DNA of 44,264 bases from Vulcanimicrobiia bacterium. Its GTDB lineage: Bacteria; Vulcanimicrobiota; Vulcanimicrobiia; Vulcanimicrobiales; Vulcanimicrobiaceae. The DNA lies in NCBI GenBank assembly GCA_025934645.1, contig JAICWY010000013.1, positions 1 to 44,264 on the forward strand, given 5' to 3'. Of this stretch, positions 15,175 to 23,217 are shown piece by piece; positions within the stretch are counted from its first letter, which is position 1, and every line of letters starts with the position of its first letter. Position numbers and translations under genes: made by a program. The notes beneath the pieces are model-generated. The model was not told the origin of the DNA. It ran no database searches and saw only the letters and a program-made list of their open reading frames with translations.

Positions 15175-16917
15175 ATGGCGGCATTACGCGCCTTCATCAC
15201 CATCGGCATAGCGGCGTTCTGGCTGCTCATCGTGGCGCCGCCAATGTTCATGAACCCGCCAAGCGTTGTCACGGGTGTGCATCTCATCATTACAGGGGCG
15301 GTCATTCAACCGCCTCTGGTGCGCGTCGATAAGGATTCGCCCGCATACAGGGGCGGACTACGTACCGGCGATGTGCTCGGTTGCCTGAGCGCGCGGGACT
15401 TCGCGCTTCTCATCTTGCCTAGCTTCGGTTACATTCAGGGCTATCGCACGGGAACACCTATTTCCACGTGTGTTCGGCGTAACGGCGAACTCCGTACGAT
15501 CGCGTTCACCGCGACGACCGGACCGCCCATTCCTCAATTCTACGGCACCGATGCGCTTGCGGTAGTCCGGATCGTCGTCGTTCTCGTCTTCTTCTTCACC
15601 GGCATAGCACTCGTTCTGGCGCGTCCGAGCCTGCTCACCTGGCTTTTTTACGTCTATTGCATTTGGAACGCGCCGTCGTTCGCCGCGTCTCAGGTGTGGA
15701 CGATTTTGCCGCCATGGCAATATGCCGTCGTGAATGGTACCGTCGCGGTCGGCGTTTCACTTGCCGTCTCGGTGTTGCTGCTGTTTTCGCTGCTCGTTCC
15801 GCAGACGCACGTCCCGCCCGGCTGGCGCCGGGTCGCGTTTTACATCGCAATCGCGATCATGCTCGGCGATGCGTACATCACGATAGAAAGCACGCTGCTC
15901 ACGGGCGCCGTCGTCGCGCCGGGATTTACGGACACGGTCGACGAGGCGCTCACGGGCCTTACGATCATGGTCATCGTGACACGGCTTGCGACGATGCGCA
16001 CGGACGAACGCGCAAGATTCGGATGGGCCGCCTTCGCGATCGTCTTCGGTATCGTCACAAACGATCTGCGGAACGTGCTTTCGCTGGGGGCCGCTACCGG
16101 ATGGATCAGCGTCATCGCGGCCGATTTGACAATCGTCATGCCGCTTTGCTTGATGTACGCAATTTTGCGGCGCCACGTCATCGATGTTCGCTTCGTCATT
16201 AGCCGGACCGTCGTCTATGCCGCGCTCACGACCATAATCGTTCTCGCAATCGGTCTGGTCGATTGGGCGACGAGCGCTTATCTTACTCAGGTGCGGCTCG
16301 CAATGGCGATCGACGCCGGCGTTACGATCGTGCTCGCGCTCGTTCTGCACCGCGCGTACGCGTGGACCGAAAGTGTGGTCGACTTTCTGCTCTTCCGCCG
16401 TAAACACGAGGCCGAACGATATCTCGAGCGCGCGGCTCACTCGCTGCTGTTCGCGAAGACGGAAACCGCAGTCGACAAAGCTGTCGTGCAAGATGCGCAC
16501 GATAAGCTGGATTTAACCGCTGCGGCACTCTACCGCGCGTGCAGCGCCGGCACGTACGCCGCAACGCGGGTGCAAGGCTGGGGTTCTCTAACGCCGCCGG
16601 AGTTTGACGTGGATCACGACCTGGTGCGCTTTATGCTCGCGGAACGCACGAAGATAGCCGTCGGCGAACTGCGCTCACACATCGCCGAGCCCTTCCGCGC
16701 GGATGGCGGCGTTCCGACCGTGGCAATTCCAATCTTTCAAGGCGACCGTTTAACCGCGTTCGCACTGTACGGTATGCACCGGGACGGCACGAAGCTGGAT
16801 CCCGACGAGATTGAAACGCTGGAACACCTTTGCGCCGCGGCATCCCAGGCATACACGAGCCTAGAACTAGCGCACTACCAATCGGAGCACCGCGCGTTTG
16901 CGATACAGACCATTTGA
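15175..16917 (+). CDS. PDZ - multi-TM - GAF membrane sensor without output domain
   Basis: 580 residues. TM1 (about 5-24) is followed by a PDZ-like domain (about 35-110) containing KDSPAYRGGLRTGDVLGCLS, then roughly eight TM helices to about 390. A cytosolic linker (LLFRRKHEAERYLERAAHSL) and a GAF-like domain (about 410-570; AIPIFQGDRLTAFALYG, LEHLCAAASQAYTSLEL) complete it. This is the layout of certain sensor histidine kinases, but the protein stops after GAF: no HisKA, HATPase, GGDEF or phosphatase follows. It may signal by protein-protein contact. The start is ATG 15175 (GGAGGG just upstream). Confidence 0.7.
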   Translation: MAALRAFITIGIAAFWLLIVAPPMFMNPPSVVTGVHLIITGAVIQPPLVRVDKDSPAYRGGLRTGDVLGCLSARDFALLILPSFGYIQGYRTGTPISTCVRRNGELRTIAFTATTGPPIPQFYGTDALAVVRIVVVLVFFFTGIALVLARPSLLTWLFYVYCIWNAPSFAASQVWTILPPWQYAVVNGTVAVGVSLAVSVLLLFSLLVPQTHVPPGWRRVAFYIAIAIMLGDAYITIESTLLTGAVVAPGFTDTVDEALTGLTIMVIVTRLATMRTDERARFGWAAFAIVFGIVTNDLRNVLSLGAATGWISVIAADLTIVMPLCLMYAILRRHVIDVRFVISRTVVYAALTTIIVLAIGLVDWATSAYLTQVRLAMAIDAGVTIVLALVLHRAYAWTESVVDFLLFRRKHEAERYLERAAHSLLFAKTETAVDKAVVQDAHDKLDLTAAALYRACSAGTYAATRVQGWGSLTPPEFDVDHDLVRFMLAERTKIAVGELRSHIAEPFRADGGVPTVAIPIFQGDRLTAFALYGMHRDGTKLDPDEIETLEHLCAAASQAYTSLELAHYQSEHRAFAIQTI

Positions 16918-16927
16918 CGGAGCTGTG

Positions 16928-18115
16928 TCATGCCGGTGCAGGCGCGGCGCGACGCCTTTCGCGGATCGCCCGTACTCGCGGGCGTAGCCAAGCGATGAAC
17001 GGGGCCGGATCGTCGAACGCAAACCAATGCGCTTCGCGCACGCCGATGAGCGAGCGGATCCATCCCCAAATGCTCAAGCGGCCGGCGCGCACTTCCGCAA
17101 GCGCCGACTCAAAATCTTGCTCCAGCATCCATTTCCGCCCGGCAGCGAGCCGTGTTTGCGGCACGGGTTGACCCGTTAAATCCAGATAGCAGATTCGTAC
17201 CACGTCCATGCCGTTCGTGGGACGGAATAAGCGGAATACCCCGCTCACACGCGCGTTTACGTCGAGAACTTTGTATTGGCCGTCGCGCGCGTCGTACCGC
17301 CAGCCGATCCCGACGCAGCCGCGATACCCGACCGCTTGCATGAACCGGCGCGTCTGCTCGGCGACTTTCGCATTCGGAGCGCAGACGGCGAGCGACGCGA
17401 TGCCCGTCGAGGAGACTTGCCGTAGTTTTTTGCCCGGGAAGATCGCTTTGCACTCGGATCGATCGCCGAAATACGCGTTGCACATCCAAACGCTTTCGGC
17501 CGTTCCCGGTATGTATTCTTGTAGAATGCAATTAGCGGGCCCGTCCTGCGAGGCTTTGTCGTACGCCGAAAGCAGGGCTTGCGCGTCCTCGAGAATCTCT
17601 TTTGCCGCCGCGCGCGGCAGCATCGGATCGGCGCCTTTCATGATAACGGGGAACTGCGCCGTGCGTGCAAACGCAAGCACGTCCTCACGTGTTTGCGGAA
17701 ACGCCGTTTCAGGCGTGGGAATGGCGTGCTGCTTTGCAAGCGCGAACATATCCCACTTGTTTGCAAGGCGCTCGACGACCGGTTCGTCTGCCAGCGGAAA
17801 TACGAAACGTTCTTTCAAACGCGCGGCATGGCGTTCGATGAAGACGGCGATCGAATCCACCAGCGTGAGCAGCAGCGGACGTCCGCCGATCTCCTCGCCT
17901 ACGCGGAGCAGAAACGCAAGCGACTCCTCATCGCTCGCGTCAAAATTCCACGCGTACGTTTTTTTCCAGTAGCGCGAATGGCGCAGAGGCGTCTCGCCAT
18001 CATACACCAAGTACACCCGCACGCCCAGTCGTCCGAGCGTGCGCGCTACCGAGAGCGCGCCGATGCCTCCCCGGTAGACGACTAAAACGGGTGTTGTAGT
18101 ATCGATACGGCTCAT
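16928..18115 (-). CDS. ATP-grasp carboxylate ligase-like protein
   Basis: 395 residues. The N-terminal part (about 8-100) is a preATP-grasp Rossmann-like domain (VLVVYRGGIGALSVARTLGR). The ATP-grasp core follows, with NKWDMFALAKQHAIPTPET, FPVIMKGADP (the ATP-binding Lys), LQEYIPG (adenine-side Glu) and VLDVNARVSG (metal-binding Asp/Asn). Such enzymes activate a carboxylate as an acyl-phosphate and join it to an amine. The substrate is unknown. The start overlaps the stop of the upstream opine-dehydrogenase-like gene by 4 nt (ATGA), so the two are translationally coupled and probably act on the same molecule. Confidence 0.8.
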   Translation of the reverse strand: MSRIDTTTPVLVVYRGGIGALSVARTLGRLGVRVYLVYDGETPLRHSRYWKKTYAWNFDASDEESLAFLLRVGEEIGGRPLLLTLVDSIAVFIERHAARLKERFVFPLADEPVVERLANKWDMFALAKQHAIPTPETAFPQTREDVLAFARTAQFPVIMKGADPMLPRAAAKEILEDAQALLSAYDKASQDGPANCILQEYIPGTAESVWMCNAYFGDRSECKAIFPGKKLRQVSSTGIASLAVCAPNAKVAEQTRRFMQAVGYRGCVGIGWRYDARDGQYKVLDVNARVSGVFRLFRPTNGMDVVRICYLDLTGQPVPQTRLAAGRKWMLEQDFESALAEVRAGRLSIWGWIRSLIGVREAHWFAFDDPAPFIAWLRPRVRAIRERRRAAPAPA

Positions 18116-19353
18116 GCGCCGGCGACGGGTGCGGCCGCGTTCTCGCGCACGTACCAATTGACGAGTGCGTCGACGGACCGCACGCCGTAGTTTTGCGGCG
18201 TCGGTAGTTCGCGCGCGTCAGCTCCGCGGATATCTCCGTCCAGCAAATATTGCTTGGCCAGTTTATCCTGCGCCCACAGCAGCAACTCGTCGATTGCAGG
18301 GGTGGGTGCTCCGGCGATTTGCGCGATCGCCTTGGCGATGGCCAAACCGAACGGCACGTCTTCAGTCAAATACCGGTAGGCGAAATTCGGCACGAATGCT
18401 CCCGGAGTAATTTCGAGGACGGGAGCCTTGCGCATTTGCAGAGGGCCCGTGCGGAAGGACGCCGCGATCGTGCTAAGATCCGCCGTTTGCGTCGCGTACG
18501 ACATGCGCAGCCATTCGTGAATGTAGTTCACACCCGAAAGGTCTAAACGATCGCCGGCGCGGGCCTGGATCACGGCGGCTGCCGTGCCGATCTCCCGCGA
18601 GAGCCGTCCCACGAATTCACCGCTCGCTTCGGTGGTGTGTGCGTAGAAGTGCGGTACCGCGTCGGGTCCGAACGGGCGGCCGTCCCACGATTTGAACAGC
18701 CCGTACATCAAGCCGGGGTGAATAACTTGTCCGGGGTTTCCGAGCGTGATGTTCAAGAAATTTTGCGTCGGCACCATTTGCGTGCCGAACAACTCCGTTA
18801 GACGCGCCGCGACCTCGTGCGTGCGGGACGCGGGCAGCGCGGCCATCAGGACGCGCGACTTAATCGAGCCGAAATTGCATCGCGTGCCGGGGATTTGCAC
18901 GCGCGTCGACCATGGAAGGGTCTGCAAACCGAAGATCGCGCGCGGTCCTAGAATCGCCGTCGCTTCAAACTCGAACCCGCTGCGCGCCGGTAGACTTCCG
19001 ACGAGCGTTTCGGGGGAAAGATGCGGCGCGATCTGCCGTAGTATCGGGGCGTGCAGATAGGCGGGAACTGCGATGAGCACGATCTCCGCGCCCGGTATGA
19101 CGTCGGCCGCATCGGCCGAAATGCGCTTGACGCGGTTCGCCGCGCCCTCGATTTTGCCGGTCGAGGTGAGGCCTTCGCGCGAGAAAACGCCGGCCCGCAA
19201 GATATCCGCTTTTTGCTCGCTGCCTACGAGCCACGTGACGTCGCCGTCGAACCGCTGCGATGCGATGACTGCCAGAGCATGTCCCGCGTTGCCGCCGCCG
19301 CAAATTGCCAAAACCCGCCGGCGTTTCTGGGCCGGCACGCTCTTGTGTCGCAT
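18112..19353 (-). CDS. Octopine/nopaline (opine) dehydrogenase family protein
   Basis: 413 residues. The N-terminal NAD(P)-binding fold has VLAICGGGNAGHALA (the GGGNAGHA form typical of the NAD/NADP octopine/nopaline dehydrogenase family). The C-terminal domain contains NPGQVIHPGLMYG, matching the catalytic His region, and DRLDLSGVNYIHEWL. Opine dehydrogenases reductively couple an amino acid amine to a 2-oxo acid, giving N-(carboxyalkyl) amino acids; in some bacteria this completes metallophores. The start at 19353 lies just before the nucleotide fold; no clear ribosome site. Coupled with the downstream ATP-grasp gene. No nicotianamine-synthase-like gene or metal transporter is in the window. 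Confidence 0.82.
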   Translation of the reverse strand: MRHKSVPAQKRRRVLAICGGGNAGHALAVIASQRFDGDVTWLVGSEQKADILRAGVFSREGLTSTGKIEGAANRVKRISADAADVIPGAEIVLIAVPAYLHAPILRQIAPHLSPETLVGSLPARSGFEFEATAILGPRAIFGLQTLPWSTRVQIPGTRCNFGSIKSRVLMAALPASRTHEVAARLTELFGTQMVPTQNFLNITLGNPGQVIHPGLMYGLFKSWDGRPFGPDAVPHFYAHTTEASGEFVGRLSREIGTAAAVIQARAGDRLDLSGVNYIHEWLRMSYATQTADLSTIAASFRTGPLQMRKAPVLEITPGAFVPNFAYRYLTEDVPFGLAIAKAIAQIAGAPTPAIDELLLWAQDKLAKQYLLDGDIRGADARELPTPQNYGVRSVDALVNWYVRENAAAPVAGA

Positions 19354-19462
19354 CGTTCAGCTACCGTAACACCGTTGCCGCACGAGGGTTAGGGCCTACT
19401 TTCTCAACGCGGGACGCACGTCAGCACTAGCGGGCACGGCCGATCGAGGGCATGATTGCCGT

Positions 19463-20200
19463 ATGGTATTCGCACTCCGCCGCACCGTCTGGCTCAAACT
19501 CATTCAAGCTGCGCCCGTTTTGCCGGGCGGGCGGCTCATGCAGCACGCGCGCCAACGCACCATCGAAGCGACGCGCATGGCGCCGAACGAACTCTGCATA
19601 CGAAAGGGCGACACTGCCGTGCTGGTCGGGGTCGTGCCCACCGGCGAAATTTGGGACATGGTGCGGCTGGTCGGGCCGCGCGGACGCGTGATCGCCGTGG
19701 AACCGTTCCCGGACAGCGTCGCACAACTTGAAGCGCGCGCACGCGCGACCGGTACGAAGAACCTCACCGTTCTTCCCACAGGCGCCTGGAGCGAGCCGGG
19801 AAAGCAAACGCTCTACATTCATCCGGAATTTACCGGCAGCCATATCGTGCTTGATTCCGGGGCGAAACACGATCGTGCGATGGCGCCGGAGAGCTACGCC
19901 GGGAGCATCGACATCGAGGTCGACCGGCTGGACGACGTGCTGGCACGAGCCGGCATCGAAAACCCCGATTTCATCAAAATCACTGTTATGGGTGCGGAAA
20001 TGCAGGTCCTTAGAGGCATGGACCGGCTGTTGCAAAGCACGCCCCGTCTTTGGGTGAAGGCGCACTCACTAATCGACGGTCAGACCGCCAACGTCGTCAT
20101 TTCGCGCATGCTTCGCGAGCGCGGATACCGCACGGTGATTACGCGCGGCAATCACGGGCCGCACGGGGAACGTCCCGGCGATGTGTACGCCTCGCGGTAA
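19463..20200 (+). CDS. FkbM-type methyltransferase with altered catalytic motifs
   Basis: 245 residues. Recognisable FkbM features are VGPRGRVIAVEPFPDSV (SAM-binding acidic strand), NLTVLPTGAWSEPG, a VDRLDDVL segment, PDFIKITVMGAE followed by VLRGM, and a C-terminal GYRT...GDVYASR. Two normally conserved motifs are changed. The first SAM loop, usually D-x-G-A-N-x-G, reads LVGVVPTG. The usual DFIKIDVEGxE reads DFIKITVMGAE, losing both acidic residues. The enzyme may be inactive or have a changed role. The last 132 nt overlap the end of the opposite-strand gene at 20069-21754. The ribosome site is weak; an earlier start cannot be excluded. Confidence 0.7.
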   Translation: MVFALRRTVWLKLIQAAPVLPGGRLMQHARQRTIEATRMAPNELCIRKGDTAVLVGVVPTGEIWDMVRLVGPRGRVIAVEPFPDSVAQLEARARATGTKNLTVLPTGAWSEPGKQTLYIHPEFTGSHIVLDSGAKHDRAMAPESYAGSIDIEVDRLDDVLARAGIENPDFIKITVMGAEMQVLRGMDRLLQSTPRLWVKAHSLIDGQTANVVISRMLRERGYRTVITRGNHGPHGERPGDVYASR

Positions 20201-21754
20201 ATGCACGCCGGCGCGAGCCGCAGCGAACTTCACGACCGCCTTCGCGATTTCTAAAACGCCCTTGGGATTGAACGCATAGCGCTTCGCGTCCACGATGCAC
20301 ATATCGCCCGCCGCGCTAATGGTGTGAATGCCCTTCCCGTACCGGCCTGCCGGCGGACGAACCGTTCCCGCGTAGGTCTCACAGAATTCCGTTTCACTCA
20401 GCCGTTCGATTCTGTTTAACGTGATTGCACCGCCGTACGTGCGCGAACAATCTTGAGCCGGGCGGTACAGCGCGCCGCCGTGCTCGAAAATCTGCCCTGC
20501 GGGACGCGCCGATCGCACGTCAATCTTCACCGGATTCTGCGCGTGCCGTTTCCACTCGCCAAGCAGATCGTCTGCGTAAAAAATATTTAGATGCGAATGG
20601 TCGCCCTTGCGCGGACCCCTTCCGTTGGTGCAGAAAAGCCACCATTTTCCGCCATGACGCAAGAAGGTGCTGTCGACTGCGCGTACCCCGTCCAGCAGTG
20701 GTTTCACGAACTCCCAGCAATACGGAAATTCTACTGCGCGATACAAGCCGGCGCGATTGATGGACGCGGTTTCGGCAACGCAATAGATTTCGCCGCCGTG
20801 TTCGAATACTTGCGGATACGAAAGATGATGCGGTTCGTCGATCGCATCTTGGACCTGCATCTTTCCGCCGGCATACCGTTCCAACGCGACGATCACGCCT
20901 CGATTGAGGTCGTAACGGAACTCCTCGCAGAAAATAAACGTGCGGCCATTCTGCTCGACGATACAGGGATCGGCCAGAAAAGCCTTACGCGGCGCGCCGG
21001 GCAGCGGCGCGATCTTTGCGCGCATATCTTTTCCTATGCATTCCCAAGGCGATGCTTCCAGCCGGAAGACGCCCCATTCGATGCGCAAGAGGTTGATGCG
21101 GGCGAAGCGCGCGAGCGCGTTTTTCGCTGCAATCGCCCTGCCCGCGCTCATCTGAGCGAGACTCGGATAGCCGAACGCCATCTGCGTCGCAGGCGACGGA
21201 TTGACGAGCCTCTGCGCACATCCGGCGGCAAGATGCTCGCAAACGCCGCCCGGCCAGCGGGCGATTTCATCGAGCAGCGTATCGACGTTCTGCGCAAGGG
21301 AATCGGCGATGACCGGCAGATGTGCCGAGCGCAATACCGTGCGTTCGTCTTGCGAAATGCGAACAAGCGACGCGCCTGTAAGCGGATAGCCGCGATAGAT
21401 CTCCCAAAAGCCGGGAACTTGCGATTGGAACGTGCCGGGTTCGCCGAAGACGAACTCCCAAATGCCGAGCGGGGCTCGCGCGGCAAACGGCTTGGCCGCG
21501 TCCGCGCCGGCAAATGTCAGAACGAAATCGACGTCGCACGGTGCGTCCGGAGCTTTGATGGGAATGCCTTCGCGCAAGGATGCGGCCTTCGTTATGCGCG
21601 CGAAACGGTCTTCCGCAGCCATTTTGGCGCGCGGCGTATTCGTGCGGACGCAATAGGCCAACCGCGCCGTACCGGACCATTCGAGCCGCCGGATACAGGC
21701 CGATTCCCACGCCCTCAGCTTGCGAGCCGGGACGACGACTCCAAAAGTGAGCAC
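20069..21754 (-). CDS. Formyltransferase-like / GINT1-type beta-propeller protein
   Basis: 561 residues. The N-terminal part (about 1-190) resembles formyltransferase/methionyl-tRNA formyltransferase-like domains: LTFGVVVPARKLRAWE at the start, VDFVLTFAG in the middle, then the PLGIWEFVFGEPG region. The C-terminal part (about 270-490) is a five-bladed beta-propeller-like region with FLADPCIVEQNGRTFIFCEE, DEPHHLSYPQVFEHGGEIYC and SARPAGQIFEHGGALYRPAQD. This is the arrangement of bacterial proteins related to glucosamine inositolphosphorylceramide transferase (GINT1), implying transfer to a glycan or lipid. Donor and acceptor are unknown. The GTG start at 21754 is inferred from the family N terminus; no ribosome site is present. 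The tail overlaps the FkbM-like gene by 132 nt. Confidence 0.65.
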   Translation of the reverse strand: MLTFGVVVPARKLRAWESACIRRLEWSGTARLAYCVRTNTPRAKMAAEDRFARITKAASLREGIPIKAPDAPCDVDFVLTFAGADAAKPFAARAPLGIWEFVFGEPGTFQSQVPGFWEIYRGYPLTGASLVRISQDERTVLRSAHLPVIADSLAQNVDTLLDEIARWPGGVCEHLAAGCAQRLVNPSPATQMAFGYPSLAQMSAGRAIAAKNALARFARINLLRIEWGVFRLEASPWECIGKDMRAKIAPLPGAPRKAFLADPCIVEQNGRTFIFCEEFRYDLNRGVIVALERYAGGKMQVQDAIDEPHHLSYPQVFEHGGEIYCVAETASINRAGLYRAVEFPYCWEFVKPLLDGVRAVDSTFLRHGGKWWLFCTNGRGPRKGDHSHLNIFYADDLLGEWKRHAQNPVKIDVRSARPAGQIFEHGGALYRPAQDCSRTYGGAITLNRIERLSETEFCETYAGTVRPPAGRYGKGIHTISAAGDMCIVDAKRYAFNPKGVLEIAKAVVKFAAARAGVHLPRGVHIAGTFPVRPVIAARNHRAVSALAKHARNDDVGGLTVD

Positions 21755-21763
21755 GGTTATAAT
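21735..21763 (+). promoter_or_regulatory. Probable promoter of the ROK kinase gene
   Basis: A perfect TATAAT (21758-21763) with a weak -35 (ACGACT, 21735-21740) 17 bp upstream. It would give a leader of about 100 nt. The complementary strand of the same AT-rich core reads TTATAA next to the presumed GTG start of the divergent gene, so the element could serve both directions. Confidence 0.45.
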
Positions 21764-21868
21764 GTACGGTCCGGCGCCCGCGGCAGGAAGGGCCGAAACA
21801 GAGCACCGTAGGGGCGATAGCCCTGGGAGAAAAGAATCATGGCGCGCTAAGGAGACGCCCGCCGCATT

Positions 21869-22768
21869 ATGAGCAACCGGAAAATCGGCATCGATCTCGG
21901 CGGCACGAAGATCGAGATTGCCGTGTTGGACGAGCGCAATCACACGGTATTACGCCGTCGCATCGCTACGCCCGCGGGCGATTATGACGCAATCGTTTCG
22001 GCAATTGCCGGACTGGTCCGCGAAGCGGAATCCCAACTAGGCCCCGCAGACGGTATCGGAATCGGCACGCCCGGCATGGCGTCCGTTGAAACGGGCTTGA
22101 TGAAAAATGCCAACAGCACCGCACTGATCGGCAAAGCGTTGCAGCGAGACGTTGAAGAGCGTTTGCAGCGCAGCGTGCGGATGACCAACGACGCGAATTG
22201 TTTTGCGCTGTCCGAATCCGTCGACGGGGCCGGAGCCGGAGCGCATACCGTGTTCGCGGTGATTCTTGGAACGGGCGTCGGCGGCGGAATTGCGATCGGC
22301 GGCCGGATTTTGGAAGGCCCGAACCGGATTGCCGGTGAGTGGGGACACAATCCGCTGCCCTGGCCTCGCGAGCGCGAAACACCGGGGCCGGCTTGTTACT
22401 GCGGAAAACACGGATGCATCGAAACGTTTTTGTCCGGGCCTGCGCTTGCGCGCGAATATCGCGCAGCAAGCGGATCGGCAGCCGAGCCTGCAGAGATTGC
22501 GTCGCGCGCTGTACAAGGCGATGCAGTCGCGCTCGCCTGCATGGAAACGTATGAAGACCGCGTCGCGCGCGCTCTTGCGACGGTGATCAACATCCTGGAT
22601 CCGGACGCGATCGTGCTCGGCGGCGGCGTCTCGAATATCGGACGGCTCTACGAACGGTTGCCTGCGATTTTGCCGGCGTACGTGTTTTCGGATAGTGTGC
22701 GCACGCGTATCATTCGCGCCGCGCACGGTGATTCGAGCGGCGTGCGAGGTGCCGCGATGCTTGCGTGA
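21869..22768 (+). CDS. ROK-family sugar kinase (NagK/fructokinase-like)
   Basis: 299 residues, normal ROK length. GIDLGGTKIE (ATP phosphate loop) lies at about 7-16, GIGTPGMA near 67, TNDANCFALSE near 110 and LGTGVGGGIAIGG near 136. EWGHNPLPWP near 162 supplies the sugar-binding Glu/His. The zinc-binding ROK signature CYCGKHGCIETFLSGPAL follows. EWGHNPLP is common in N-acetylglucosamine and fructose/mannose kinases; the exact sugar is not decided. It phosphorylates a hexose with ATP in the cytosol. AAGGAG lies 14 nt before the ATG, unusually far. Divergent from the propeller protein gene. Confidence 0.9.
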   Translation: MSNRKIGIDLGGTKIEIAVLDERNHTVLRRRIATPAGDYDAIVSAIAGLVREAESQLGPADGIGIGTPGMASVETGLMKNANSTALIGKALQRDVEERLQRSVRMTNDANCFALSESVDGAGAGAHTVFAVILGTGVGGGIAIGGRILEGPNRIAGEWGHNPLPWPRERETPGPACYCGKHGCIETFLSGPALAREYRAASGSAAEPAEIASRAVQGDAVALACMETYEDRVARALATVINILDPDAIVLGGGVSNIGRLYERLPAILPAYVFSDSVRTRIIRAAHGDSSGVRGAAMLA

Positions 22769-22781
22769 GAATGCGGCGTTG

Positions 22782-23027
22782 ATGTCAGAGGATAGAAAGA
22801 CGTTTACCAACGTCACGCGCGCGCAACTCGACAATTTGCGCTCGGCGATCGCGGCGTACGTGCCGCTGCCCGCGGGAGACAGCGGCACGATCGAAAGTCA
22901 AGGAATGAAAGGGAGCTTCAACTACGACGAGGCGGCGCAAACGCTGGCCCTCAGCATCGATGAAGCGCCATTTTTCGTTCCCAGAGCGATGATCTGGAGC
23001 ACGATCGAGCGCGCCCTTACGGGCTAA
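22782..23027 (+). CDS. Small protein of unknown function
   Basis: 81 residues, starting 13 nt after the ROK kinase stop. Readable features are an N-terminal amphipathic helix (TRAQLDNLRSAIAAYVPLP), a strand-rich middle (SGTIESQGMKGSFNYDEA) and LALSIDEAPFFVPRAMIWST. It resembles small alpha/beta proteins that occur behind enzymes as DUFs, but I do not recognise it. It ends exactly where the convergent acidic microprotein gene ends. Confidence 0.55.
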   Translation: MSEDRKTFTNVTRAQLDNLRSAIAAYVPLPAGDSGTIESQGMKGSFNYDEAAQTLALSIDEAPFFVPRAMIWSTIERALTG

Positions 23028-23177
23028 TCACTCTTCCTCTTCCTCGTATTCCTCATCGCCCTCTTCTTCTTCGTCCTCGTCGCCTTCGTAGTCTTGCGCT
23101 TCGAGCGCTTCGCGAATCAACCGCAGTTCTTGCGCGATCTCGCGCAGCGCCTCGACGACGCCCTGATCGTTATTCAT
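23028..23177 (-). CDS. Acidic-tail microprotein
   Basis: 49 residues. An amphipathic helix (VVEALREIAQELRLIREALEAQ) is followed by a tail of almost only Glu, Asp and Tyr. A strong ribosome site (GGAGGTG about 5 nt before ATG 23177) supports translation. It lies 40 nt after psuG on the same strand and may be the last gene of that operon. Function unknown; a coiled-coil or nucleic-acid-mimic role is possible. Confidence 0.6.
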   Translation of the reverse strand: MNNDQGVVEALREIAQELRLIREALEAQDYEGDEDEEEEGDEEYEEEEE

Positions 23178-23217
23178 GTCACCTCCGGAGGCACTAACGT
23201 TGCCCGCAGGGTAACGG

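Noticed and set aside
21764-21868. Possible riboswitch in the ~100-nt leader of the ROK kinase gene
   Set aside because: I looked for known riboswitch cores (SAM, c-di-GMP, ZTP, THF types) and could not match any conserved core; no ligand-binding structure can be supported.
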